Assembly: GCF_005503365.1 (NCBI RefSeq)
Contig: NZ_SCML01000041.1
Coordinates: forward strand, 1 to 55,660
Direction: 5' to 3'
DNA length: 55,660 bases
Origin: Hydrogenophaga sp. 2FB
Lineage (GTDB): Bacteria; Pseudomonadota; Gammaproteobacteria; Burkholderiales; Burkholderiaceae_C
Shown one piece after another: positions 16,737 to 24,426 of this stretch; the stretch's first letter is position 1, and every line of letters begins with the position of its first letter. A program made the translations under genes and the position numbers. The notes beneath the pieces are model-generated. The model was not told where the DNA came from and ran no database searches. It saw nothing but the letters and a program-made list of their open reading frames with translations.

Positions 16737-17721
16737 GCGCCGGGGCCGGCACGGGCGTCAGTGCCCGGCCGGTCTCGAAGAAAGCGATCAGGTTGTCCGC
16801 GGCCAGGTGCGCCATGCGCAGGCGTGTCGCACGGCTGGCGCTGGCCATGTGCGGCGTCAGCACGACGTTCGGCAATGACAACAGGGCCGGGTGCACGGCG
16901 GGTTCGTTCTCGAACACGTCCAGCCCGGCTGCCGCGATAACGCCGTTTCGCAACGCCTCGATCAGCGCGCGTTCGTCCACCACGCCACCGCGTGCGATGT
17001 TCACGAGCGTGGCGGTCGGCTTCATGCGCGCGAGCGCCGCCGCGTCGATCAGATGGTGCGTGGCGGCGCTGTGGGCCACGGTGAGCACGAGGTGATCGGA
17101 CTGCTGAAGCAACGCGTTCAAGCCAACGAAGTGCGCGGGAATGGACGCCTCGCTGGCCGCATCGAGGCGGGTGCGGCTGTGGTAGATCACGCGCATGCCG
17201 AAACCGTGCGCGCCGCGCCGGGCCACGCCTTGTCCGATGCGCCCCATGCCCAGGATGCCGAGCGTGCTGCCGTGCACCTCCTGCCCTGCCATGAAGTCGT
17301 AGGACCATTTCGTCCAGCGGCCCTCGCGCACGCAACGCTCCGCTTCACCCGTTCTTCTCGCGGCCGCCATCAGCAGCGCGAAGCCGAAGTCCGCCGTGGT
17401 GTCGGTCAGCACGCCCGGCGTGTGCGTGGCCACGATGCCGCGCGCCGACATCGCCGCGATGTCCAGGTTGCCAAAGCCCACCGCCATGTTGGCGCAGATC
17501 CGCAGCGAAGGGCACTGCGCCAGCAACGCTTCGTCGATCACATCGCCCGCGGTGGACAGCAGGCCTTGTTGGCCCTGCAGCCTGGCGACCAGCTGCGCCG
17601 CGTCGAGCACTTCGTCGGCCTGGTTGCTGTCCACCTCGAAGCGCTGTGCCAGGCGCTGGATCACTTCGGGGAAAACGGCGCGCGCGATCAGGATGCGGGG
17701 TCGGGGGGTGGGTGTGTTCAT
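16720..17721 (-). CDS. D-2-hydroxyacid dehydrogenase (glyoxylate/hydroxypyruvate reductase type)
   Basis: 333 residues, NAD(P)-dependent. The catalytic domain is split around a Rossmann domain with LGILGMGRIGQGVARRGAHGFGM (about 150-172) followed by YHSRTRLD, whose Arg suggests NADPH. Active-site residues are the Arg in NIARGGVVDE, the Glu in FENEPAVH and the His in LTPHMASAS. Best matches by eye are GhrB/GyaR reductases that reduce glyoxylate, hydroxypyruvate or 2-oxogluconate. The ATG at 17721 (MNTPTPRPRILIARAVFPE) starts the conserved fold. Its last 17 nt overlap tail-to-tail with the end of the AceE-type gene, so no terminator fits between them. Confidence 0.88.
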   Translation of the reverse strand: MNTPTPRPRILIARAVFPEVIQRLAQRFEVDSNQADEVLDAAQLVARLQGQQGLLSTAGDVIDEALLAQCPSLRICANMAVGFGNLDIAAMSARGIVATHTPGVLTDTTADFGFALLMAAARRTGEAERCVREGRWTKWSYDFMAGQEVHGSTLGILGMGRIGQGVARRGAHGFGMRVIYHSRTRLDAASEASIPAHFVGLNALLQQSDHLVLTVAHSAATHHLIDAAALARMKPTATLVNIARGGVVDERALIEALRNGVIAAAGLDVFENEPAVHPALLSLPNVVLTPHMASASRATRLRMAHLAADNLIAFFETGRALTPVPAPALSAPA

Positions 17722-17832
17722 GGTGCGGCCGAGTATCCGGAGCGTCTCGGGAAGCCGTCCATGCGCAAAGTGGATCGGCGTCATGCGGGCTGGGCATTGA
17801 GTGCGGCGGGTGCTGTTCCCATACTCGGCGGC

Positions 17833-18297
17833 ATGCCAGACACCCTCGCCGATCCCACCACGTTCATGCGCCTTCAAGGGCGCGTCGAGTCGCGGCGCGT
17901 GCTGCGCCCCGCGCAGGACGGACCCCGCATGGAAATCAGTTTCAGCGCGGCGCTCACGTCCGACCGGCTCGGCCCGGGCAGCGCCGCCTGCAGCTTCATC
18001 GGTCATCTGCAACCCGGTGGCCGCTACCAGTGGCAAGGCCGCGGTGCGCTTTTTCTGAGCGCGGGCACCGTCACCACGCGCAGTTGGGGGCAGGGGCAAC
18101 GGCAGGGCAACACCATCGTCTACCAGGGAACCATGGCCTTTCATTCGCACACGCCTTCGCTGACCTGGCTCGACGACTTGCAGGCGTCCTTCGAATACGT
18201 GCAGGACCTCGCCAGCCTGGACGTCACCGTGCACTGCAACGAGGCCACCACAACGCCGAACCACCTCCCCCCACAGAAAGGAACTTCACCATGCTGA
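17833..18297 (+). CDS. Hypothetical beta-rich protein translationally coupled to an acyl-CoA ligase
   Basis: 154 residues, unrecognised. No signal peptide or membrane segment. Beta-strand-like alternation dominates residues about 33-130 (e.g. GGRYQWQGRGALFLSAG, GNTIVYQGTMAFHS), suggesting a small barrel or lipocalin-like ligand-binding fold. Its stop codon overlaps the start of the downstream acyl-CoA ligase by 7 nt, which argues for translational coupling and a role with that enzyme, for example presenting or sensing the acid. The start at 17833 follows a GGCGG ribosome-like site. Divergent from the 2-hydroxyacid dehydrogenase (111 nt). Function not assigned. Confidence 0.6.
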   Translation: MPDTLADPTTFMRLQGRVESRRVLRPAQDGPRMEISFSAALTSDRLGPGSAACSFIGHLQPGGRYQWQGRGALFLSAGTVTTRSWGQGQRQGNTIVYQGTMAFHSHTPSLTWLDDLQASFEYVQDLASLDVTVHCNEATTTPNHLPPQKGTSPC

Positions 18298-19811
18298 TGC
18301 ACCAGTTGATCACCGACGGCGCGATGCGCCACCCCGACAAGACCGCCTTCGTCTGGGTGGACCGCCAGGCCAGCCTGTCGTATGCCGAAGCCGTTGCGCA
18401 GATGGAGCGCATGGCCGGCGCCCTCGCGCACCTGGGTGTGCGCAAGGGCGACCGTGTCACCGTGTTCGCGCACAACGGCATGGACTACCTGTTGGCCATG
18501 CTGGGCGCGTGGCGCATCGGCGCGATCGCGGCGCTGGTCAACGTCAAGTTCAAGGACGACCTCACGTACTACCTGGCCGATCACCAGCCCCGCGTGGTCA
18601 TCTACACGCACGACATGCGCGACGCCGTGAACGCGGCCGTGGCCCAGGTGCCGGGCATCGAACACCTGGTGTGCATGGACGGTGCGCAGCCTGGCGCTCA
18701 CGCGCTGCCCGAGCTGATGGCGCAAGGATTCGCCGTGCCACCCGACCCGCGGGACGAAGATGCGATCGCGCACCTGTCCTACACCTCGGGCACCACTGGC
18801 AAACCCAAGGGCGCTTGCCTGGCGCACGAACCGACCGTGCGCGCCAGCCGCTGCATCGCCGAACGCTTGCGCGTGCGGGCGGACGACATCTCGTTCGGTC
18901 CCACCGCGCTGTCCAGCTCGTACCAACTGGTGGGCAACCTGCTGCCCGCGCTTTCGCGCGGTGCGACCGTGCACGTCATGCGCTTCTGGACACAGCCGGC
19001 GGGTTGGGAGGCGCTCGAGAGGGCGCAGGCGACCATCCTCGTGGGCAACCCCACGCTGCTGGAAGAACTGCGCGCCGAAAGCGTGCTGCGTGGCCGGGCG
19101 CCGGGTCGCCTGCGCATGGGCCTGTCGGGTGGCGGTCCGGTGCCCGCGACGCTCAAGCGCGCCTGGCGCGATGAGTTGCAACTGCCCCTGGTGGAAAGTT
19201 TTGGCCAGAGCGAGCTCGGCGGCTTCATGGCGCTCGGTTACCCCGAACTCGAACCGGAGGACAGCAAGCTGATGCGCGTGGGCCCGGCGTTGCCCGACAA
19301 GGAGGTCTGGATGATGGGTCCCGACGGTCAACGTCTCGCGCCCGGCCAGCTGGGTGAGATCGTGCTGCGCGGCGGCTTCATGTGGGGCTACTGGAACAAG
19401 CCCGGCAAGACGCAGGAGGTGACCGCCGACGGACTGCTGCGCACCGGCGACATCGGCCTGATCGACCACGACGGCCACGTCACCATGCGCGGGCGGCGCT
19501 CCGAGCTGCTGCACGTGAACGGCATGAGCTGGTTTCCTCGCGATGTGGAAGAGGCGCTGTGCCGCCAGCCCGGCGTGCGCCAGGCCGCGCTGATCGGGCT
19601 GCCGGCGGAGGAGGGCGGTGTGCTGCCCCGGGCCTTCATCACCTGCCATGCAGGGACCGACGTGGACCTGGCCGGCCTCAAGAAAGCGGTGCAGGCCGAG
19701 GTGTCCTACGACCTCAAGACCATGGACGTCGTGACCATCGACGAACTGCCCATGACGCCCACCGGCAAGATTGCCAAGGGCGATCTGCTCACGCTGGCCA
19801 TGGCCACCTGA
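18291..19811 (+). CDS. AMP-dependent acyl-CoA synthetase (ANL family)
   Basis: 506 residues. The P-loop motif YTSGTTGKPKGACLAHEP is at about 164-181, the A5-type segment VESFGQSELGG at about 300, the hinge aspartate region LLRTGDIGLIDHDGHVTMRGR at about 383-403, and the C-terminal catalytic lysine in MTPTGKIAKGDLL. It activates a carboxylic acid to an acyl-adenylate and then to the CoA thioester. Length and motifs fit short/medium-chain or aryl acid ligases rather than FadD. AAAGGA lies 7-8 nt upstream and the start overlaps the preceding small gene by 7 nt. Convergent with the crotonase gene 27 nt downstream. Confidence 0.88.
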   Translation: MLMHQLITDGAMRHPDKTAFVWVDRQASLSYAEAVAQMERMAGALAHLGVRKGDRVTVFAHNGMDYLLAMLGAWRIGAIAALVNVKFKDDLTYYLADHQPRVVIYTHDMRDAVNAAVAQVPGIEHLVCMDGAQPGAHALPELMAQGFAVPPDPRDEDAIAHLSYTSGTTGKPKGACLAHEPTVRASRCIAERLRVRADDISFGPTALSSSYQLVGNLLPALSRGATVHVMRFWTQPAGWEALERAQATILVGNPTLLEELRAESVLRGRAPGRLRMGLSGGGPVPATLKRAWRDELQLPLVESFGQSELGGFMALGYPELEPEDSKLMRVGPALPDKEVWMMGPDGQRLAPGQLGEIVLRGGFMWGYWNKPGKTQEVTADGLLRTGDIGLIDHDGHVTMRGRRSELLHVNGMSWFPRDVEEALCRQPGVRQAALIGLPAEEGGVLPRAFITCHAGTDVDLAGLKKAVQAEVSYDLKTMDVVTIDELPMTPTGKIAKGDLLTLAMAT

Positions 19812-19838
19812 GGGGCGCTGAGGAGAACCGAGGCGGGC

Positions 19839-20603
19839 TTAACCTAGGAACGCCTTCACCCGGTCGGCAAACTCGGCTTGCCGACCGGCTTGTACAAAGC
19901 CCTCGACTTCTTCCCGCAAATGGCTCTGCAGCGTGTGGTTGGCGCTCGCCGTCAGCAACCGCTTGAAGTTCTTGAGCGACTGCGGCGGCACGGCCAGCCA
20001 CTTCGCCACAACCGTGTCGACAGCGGCCATCAGTTCGGTGGCCGGCACCACCTGGTTCACCAACCCCCAGTTGCAGGCCTGGTGCGCGTTGAGCGTGGGC
20101 GTCAAGGTGAACAATTCAAACGCCCGCAAGGGATTGACCAGGCGTGGCAGAAACCAGGAGGTGCCGCCATCGGGACTGCCCCCCAGTCTTGCATAGGCCA
20201 GGTTCAGGCTCAGGTTGTCCGCGGCGATCACATGGTCGCCGGCCCAGACAAGTCCCAAGGTGCCGCCGGCGACGGGTCCCTGGATGCCCACGACGATGGC
20301 GGCGTCCAGGGCGCGCAGCCCACCAATGGCCGCGTTGAAGTGGCCGATGGCTTCGCGCAGCCAGGTCTCCATGGCACCTTGGTCCAGCGCCTCGCCGAAC
20401 GACGCGATATCACCACCAACCCCGAAGGAAGCGCCTTCGGCCACGATGCTCAGCACCCGGGGTGGGTCTTGCAACAGCGCCGCCGCGGCCTGGGCCAGTG
20501 CCTTGAGCTCCTGGATGCGCAGGGCGTTCTTGCGTTCGGGTCGTGCCAGTACCAGACGGGCATGCTCTTCGCTCGGGCGTTCGAGCCGGATGGTGTCGTT
20601 CAT
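19839..20603 (-). CDS. Enoyl-CoA hydratase/isomerase family protein (isomerase-like)
   Basis: 254 residues, crotonase fold. The oxyanion region is ASFGVGGDIASFGE and the second one GPVAGGTLGLVWAGDHVIAADN. Both hydratase glutamates are absent (GGTLG instead of GGxxE; LAYARLGGSPDGG instead of xPExxLG), and the SPDGG motif is typical of PaaG/ECI-type isomerases and related members. So it more likely shifts a double bond than hydrates. The ATG at 20603 has GAAAG 6 nt upstream; a second ATG two codons earlier is possible. Third gene of the leftward operon with the quinone reductase and acyl-CoA dehydrogenase genes (22-nt gap). Confidence 0.8.
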   Translation of the reverse strand: MNDTIRLERPSEEHARLVLARPERKNALRIQELKALAQAAAALLQDPPRVLSIVAEGASFGVGGDIASFGEALDQGAMETWLREAIGHFNAAIGGLRALDAAIVVGIQGPVAGGTLGLVWAGDHVIAADNLSLNLAYARLGGSPDGGTSWFLPRLVNPLRAFELFTLTPTLNAHQACNWGLVNQVVPATELMAAVDTVVAKWLAVPPQSLKNFKRLLTASANHTLQSHLREEVEGFVQAGRQAEFADRVKAFLG

Positions 20604-20625
20604 CGGCATCTTTCGGTGGGTGGGT

Positions 20626-21342
20626 TCATTGCGCGCGAGGACGTGTGCCAGCCTCGTGCCACAGGGGGTGGTCGGCCACCCGCGGCATGGGCAAAGGCGC
20701 CATCGTGTCCAGTCCTCGGAGGTGTTCACGGTAGTCGGTCAACATCGCCGTGCGGCCTTCGTTCCCCGCGTAGGGCACGTGGTAGGAGAGGAAGGGTGGC
20801 AGCACGGACATGCCGGTGAAGGCCAGCACGCCGCGGTGCAGCGGCGCCAGCAGGTCCAGCACATCGCCATTGAGTGCGCCAGGGCCGAAGGCTTGCATGG
20901 GCGCGCCTGTGGTCACACACACCATGGCGCGTTTGCCGCGCAACTTGCCCTGCTCGAACATGGCGCTTCGGCCGTAGACAGCGCCAGAGACAAACACGCG
21001 ATCGATCCAGCCCTTGAGGATTGCCGGCATGCCGAACCACCACATCGGAAAATGCAGGATCAGCAGGTCGGCACGTTCCAGCTTGTCGAGTTCAGCCCGA
21101 ATGTCCAGAGACAGCCCGCCATGGGCATGCGCATGGCGCTGCTCCAGCGAGACGTTGAACCGCTCTTCGTCGTGACAGGTCAGAAAATCACCGCGGTCCA
21201 CCACCGGCTTGAAGTTCATCGCATAGAGGTCGGAGAGCTCCACGGCATGGCCTTGCTGGCGCAACTCGTCCACCGCGGCATCGCGCAACGCGGCGTTGAA
21301 GGAACGGGGCTCCGGGTGGGCGTAGACGATGAGCGTGTTCAT
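20626..21342 (-). CDS. NAD(P)H dehydrogenase (quinone)-like flavoprotein
   Basis: 238 residues with a flavodoxin-like fold of the NQO1/KefF-YwrO group: MNTLIVYAHPEPRSFNAALRDAAVDELRQQGHAVELSDLYAMNF binds FMN/FAD, with FPMWWFGMPAILKGWIDRVF forming the isoalloxazine site. It catalyses two-electron reduction of quinones or related electrophiles. It lies between an acyl-CoA dehydrogenase and a crotonase in a leftward operon (gaps 16 and 22 nt), so it may protect against or reduce a pathway intermediate, or be accessory. Confidence 0.87.
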   Translation of the reverse strand: MNTLIVYAHPEPRSFNAALRDAAVDELRQQGHAVELSDLYAMNFKPVVDRGDFLTCHDEERFNVSLEQRHAHAHGGLSLDIRAELDKLERADLLILHFPMWWFGMPAILKGWIDRVFVSGAVYGRSAMFEQGKLRGKRAMVCVTTGAPMQAFGPGALNGDVLDLLAPLHRGVLAFTGMSVLPPFLSYHVPYAGNEGRTAMLTDYREHLRGLDTMAPLPMPRVADHPLWHEAGTRPRAQ

Positions 21343-21358
21343 GCCAATCCGTCGACGT

Positions 21359-22552
21359 TCAGCCGCGGAGCATTTCCTCGCTGATGATGATCTTGCGCAC
21401 CTCGGTCGTGCCCGCGCCGATCTCGAGCAGCTTGATGGCGCGGTACAGGCGGTTGACCTCGGACTCCCAGATGTAGCCGGTGCCGCCGTGGATCTGCACG
21501 GCCTCGTTGAGCACCTTGTTCATGGTCTCCGCGGTGAACATGACCGAGGCGGCCGTGATCTTGTGGATGCTGCCGCGCCCGCCGCCGCCAATCTCCATCT
21601 GGTTGGCCGCGCGCAGGGCCTGGTAGGTGAACAGGCGCATGGACTCGACCCACACGTACATGTCGGCCAGCTTGGCGCGGATCATCTGAAAGTCGCCGAT
21701 GGGTTTGCCGAATTGCACGCGCGTGCGGGCGTAGTCCAGCGACAGTTCCAGCGCCCGCTCGGCGATGCCCAGGCAAATGGGCGAGATCATGGAGCGTTCC
21801 AGATCCAGCCCGCTCATGACGACCTTCACACCCTCGTCGAGCCCACCCACCAGGTTGCGCGCGGGCACGCGGCAGTTGTCGAACAGCAGCTCGCCGGTCT
21901 GGCTGCCGCGAAAACCCATCTTGATCAGCTTCTGCGCCACGCTGAAGCCCGGCATGTCCTTCTCGACGATGAAGGCCGAGATGCCCTTGGCGCCGCGCGC
22001 CTTGTCGGTCTTGGCATAGACCAGCAGCACGTCGGCCACCGGGCCGTTGGTGATGAAAATCTTGCGGCCGTTGAGCAGGTAGTCGTCGCCGTCGCGCGTG
22101 GCGGTCGTGGCCATGGAACCCAGCGCGTCCGAGCCCGCACCGGGTTCGGTCAGGCCCAGGGCGCCGGTCAGCTTGCCGCTGCACAGGCCGGGCACGTAGC
22201 GCTGGCGCTGCTCGTCGTTGGCGTTGCGGAAGATGTTGTAGAGGCACAGGTTCTCGTGCGCCACCCAGCTCAGGGCCAGTGCATGGTTCCAGCGCGAGAA
22301 GGCCTGCAACACCAGGCCGCTGGTGAACAGATCCATGCCTGCGCCGCCCAGCGATTCGGGCACCGGAATGCCGAAGTAACCGGTCTCGCCAATGCGGCCA
22401 AAGGCATCGGTGGGCCACCACTCTTCGCGGTCCATGCGTTCGGACAAGGGGTACAGCTGCTCGCGCGCAAAACGGTCGGCCTGATCGAGCACGGCCTGCT
22501 CGTCTTCAGAAAGACCGGAGAACAAGGTTTCAACGGAAGTGGCGGGGTTCAC
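21359..22552 (-). CDS. Acyl-CoA dehydrogenase, isovaleryl-CoA/citronellyl-CoA dehydrogenase type
   Basis: 397 residues. FAD-dependent dehydrogenase with ALGLTEPGAGSDALG (about 137-151), KIFITNGPVADVLLVYAKT, and MGFRGSQTGEL. The putative catalytic glutamate lies in GLDLERSMISP, the helix-G position used by isovaleryl-CoA dehydrogenases, not in the C-terminal YEGT motif, which here reads EIGAGTTEVRK as in IVD enzymes. It should introduce a 2,3-double bond in a beta-branched acyl-CoA (isovaleryl-, citronellyl- or similar). First gene of the leftward operon, divergent from the Liv/carboxylase operon, where it would supply the substrate of the biotin carboxylase. Confidence 0.9.
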   Translation of the reverse strand: MNPATSVETLFSGLSEDEQAVLDQADRFAREQLYPLSERMDREEWWPTDAFGRIGETGYFGIPVPESLGGAGMDLFTSGLVLQAFSRWNHALALSWVAHENLCLYNIFRNANDEQRQRYVPGLCSGKLTGALGLTEPGAGSDALGSMATTATRDGDDYLLNGRKIFITNGPVADVLLVYAKTDKARGAKGISAFIVEKDMPGFSVAQKLIKMGFRGSQTGELLFDNCRVPARNLVGGLDEGVKVVMSGLDLERSMISPICLGIAERALELSLDYARTRVQFGKPIGDFQMIRAKLADMYVWVESMRLFTYQALRAANQMEIGGGGRGSIHKITAASVMFTAETMNKVLNEAVQIHGGTGYIWESEVNRLYRAIKLLEIGAGTTEVRKIIISEEMLRG

Positions 22553-22831
22553 TGGGGCTCCTGCAAGAGGTGAGTGGGCGTTGCACCCGGGACAACTTGT
22601 ATGGCACCCATTTATTTGAGTGACGCTTTAACTTTGCCACCAAGTTTGTTTATGGTATCTAGGGAAAACACTGGCGTCGAAATATTTATTCATTTAAATC
22701 AAATACTTAACAATGAATTTTTGCATGTTGCAATGCAAAAAAGAGTCTTGATTATTTGAGTTGCACTCATTTTATGTTGACGATCGGGCCGGACGCTTCC
22801 TAGAATCCGCCAACTTTCAACACACCCAAGC
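22553..22831. promoter_or_regulatory. AT-rich divergent control region with palindromes and a liv promoter
   Basis: This gene-free stretch is markedly AT-rich against its surroundings. Toward livF, TTGACG (22777-22782), an 18-bp spacer and TAGAAT (22801-22806) form a good promoter. Two palindromes lie just upstream: perfect 9-nt arms TTTTTGCAT (22718-22726) and ATGCAAAAA (22733-22741) with a 6-nt spacer, and TGAGT-TGC-ACTCA (22757-22769). They are candidate operators for the TetR protein encoded inside the operon. The leftward promoter is not obvious to me. Confidence 0.65.
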
Positions 22832-23626
22832 ATGTTGACCATCACCAACCTACAGGTCTATTACGACCGCGCCGTCGAGGCCTTGCGAGACGCCTCGCTG
22901 GAGGTGCGAGCCGGGCAGATCGTGGCGCTGCTGGGCAGCAACGGCGCCGGTAAATCCACGGTGCTCAAGTCCATCTGCGGCGTGCTCTATCCGGAGGATG
23001 GCGAGGTCCTGGGGGGCACCATCACCCACGATGGCGTGTCGTTGACCGGCTTTGCACCCCACGAGATCGTGCGCCGCGGCATCGTGCAGGTGCCCGAGGG
23101 GCGCCGCCTGTTCGACAAGCTCACCGTGGAAGAGAACCTGCTGATGGGCGGCTACTCACGCCCCGCGGGCGAAGTCAGCGCCGGGCTGGACCAGGTGTTC
23201 GAGCTGTTTCCCGCCGTCAAGCAGCACCGCAGCCGCGTCTCGGGCTACCTCTCCGGCGGGCAGCAGCAGATGGTCGCCATCGGCCGGGCGTTGATGTCGC
23301 GCCCGCGCCTGCTGCTGCTGGACGAACCCTCGCTCGGGCTGGCGCCGCAAATCATTGCCGAGATCTTCGAGGCGGTGCGCCGGCTGCGCGACGAGCAGGG
23401 CGTGACCGTGCTGCTGGTGGAGCAGAACGCACAGCTGGCGCTGTCCCTCGCCAACTACGGCTACATCATGGAACGCGGCCGCGTCGTGCTGGACGGTGAG
23501 CCGGCGAAGTTGCTGTCCAACGACGACGTCAAGGAGTTCTATCTCGGCATGGGCGCCGGCAGCGACACGCGGCGCAGCATGCGGGACGTCAAACATTACA
23601 AGCGTCGCAAAAGGTGGTTGTCATGA
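22832..23626 (+). CDS. livF: Branched-chain-type ABC transporter ATP-binding protein LivF
   Basis: 264 residues. Walker A GSNGAGKST (about 35-43), Q-loop, signature YLSGGQQQM (about 141-149), Walker B LLLLDEPSLGLAP and the H-region LLVEQNAQLALSLA mark LivF. The C-terminus is about 25 residues longer than usual and basic (MRDVKHYKRRKRW). One of two ATPases of a Liv-type importer; the cargo is probably a carboxylic acid rather than leucine, since the operon also carries acyl-CoA ligases. First gene of the roughly 17-kb rightward operon; its stop overlaps the livG ATG (ATGA). No clear Shine-Dalgarno in the short leader. Confidence 0.92.
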   Translation: MLTITNLQVYYDRAVEALRDASLEVRAGQIVALLGSNGAGKSTVLKSICGVLYPEDGEVLGGTITHDGVSLTGFAPHEIVRRGIVQVPEGRRLFDKLTVEENLLMGGYSRPAGEVSAGLDQVFELFPAVKQHRSRVSGYLSGGQQQMVAIGRALMSRPRLLLLDEPSLGLAPQIIAEIFEAVRRLRDEQGVTVLLVEQNAQLALSLANYGYIMERGRVVLDGEPAKLLSNDDVKEFYLGMGAGSDTRRSMRDVKHYKRRKRWLS

Positions 23627-24426
23627 GCGGCACGAGCACAGCCATGCTGGAGATGACGGGCGTGTCCAAACGCTTTGGCGGTCTCGATGCGCTCTCCGGC
23701 ATCGACCTGAAGGTGTTGCCCGGCCAGATCTGCAGCGTCATCGGCCCCAATGGCGCCGGCAAAACCACGCTGTTCAACATGGCCTCGTGCCTGTTGCACC
23801 CCAGCGCCGGGCGCATCCACTTTCAGGGCGAGGACATCACCGGCCTGGCGGCCCACGCGCTGTCGGCGCGGGGCATGGCCCGCACCTTCCAGAACCTGGC
23901 GGTGTTCAAGCACGAGTCGGTGATCAACAACATCCTGACCGGCATGCACGCGCAACTGCCGACCGGCATTCTGGGTGCGGCGCTGTTCTGGGGACCGACC
24001 CGCAAGGCCGAGATCGCCGCGCGCGAAGCCGCCGAGGAGATCGTCGAGTTCCTCGAAATTGAAACCATACGGGACGTGCCCGTGGGCACTCTGTCCTATG
24101 GCCTGCAAAAGCGGGTCGAACTGGGCCGCGCGCTGGCCATGCGCCCGCGCTTGCTGTTGCTGGACGAAATGGTCTCGGGCATGAACCAGGAAGAAACCGA
24201 AGACATCGCGCGGTTCATTCTCGACATCCGCGAAGAACGTGGCATCACCGTGATGATGATCGAACACGACATGGGCATCGTCATGGACATCTCGGATCAT
24301 GTGACGGTGCTCAACTTCGGCCGCAAGATCGCCGAAGGCACGCCGGCCGACGTGTCGGCCAACCCCGCCGTGGTGTCGGCCTATCTGGGCCTGGCGGATG
24401 GCGCCGTGGCGAGGGTGCAGGCATGA
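23623..24426 (+). CDS. livG: Branched-chain-type ABC transporter ATP-binding protein LivG
   Basis: 267 residues. Walker A GPNGAGKTT (about 42-50), signature-like segment LSYGLQKRVELGRAL (LivG variants of LSGGQ), Walker B LLLLDEMVSGMNQEE with the typical LivG departure, and MMIEHDMGIVMDISDHVTVLNFGRKIAEGTP. It pairs with LivF on the cytoplasmic face of LivHM. ATGA overlaps link it to livF upstream and to the acyl-CoA ligase downstream. The start at 23623 is preferred over an in-frame GTG at 23614 because of the overlap. Confidence 0.92.
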   Translation: MSGTSTAMLEMTGVSKRFGGLDALSGIDLKVLPGQICSVIGPNGAGKTTLFNMASCLLHPSAGRIHFQGEDITGLAAHALSARGMARTFQNLAVFKHESVINNILTGMHAQLPTGILGAALFWGPTRKAEIAAREAAEEIVEFLEIETIRDVPVGTLSYGLQKRVELGRALAMRPRLLLLDEMVSGMNQEETEDIARFILDIREERGITVMMIEHDMGIVMDISDHVTVLNFGRKIAEGTPADVSANPAVVSAYLGLADGAVARVQA

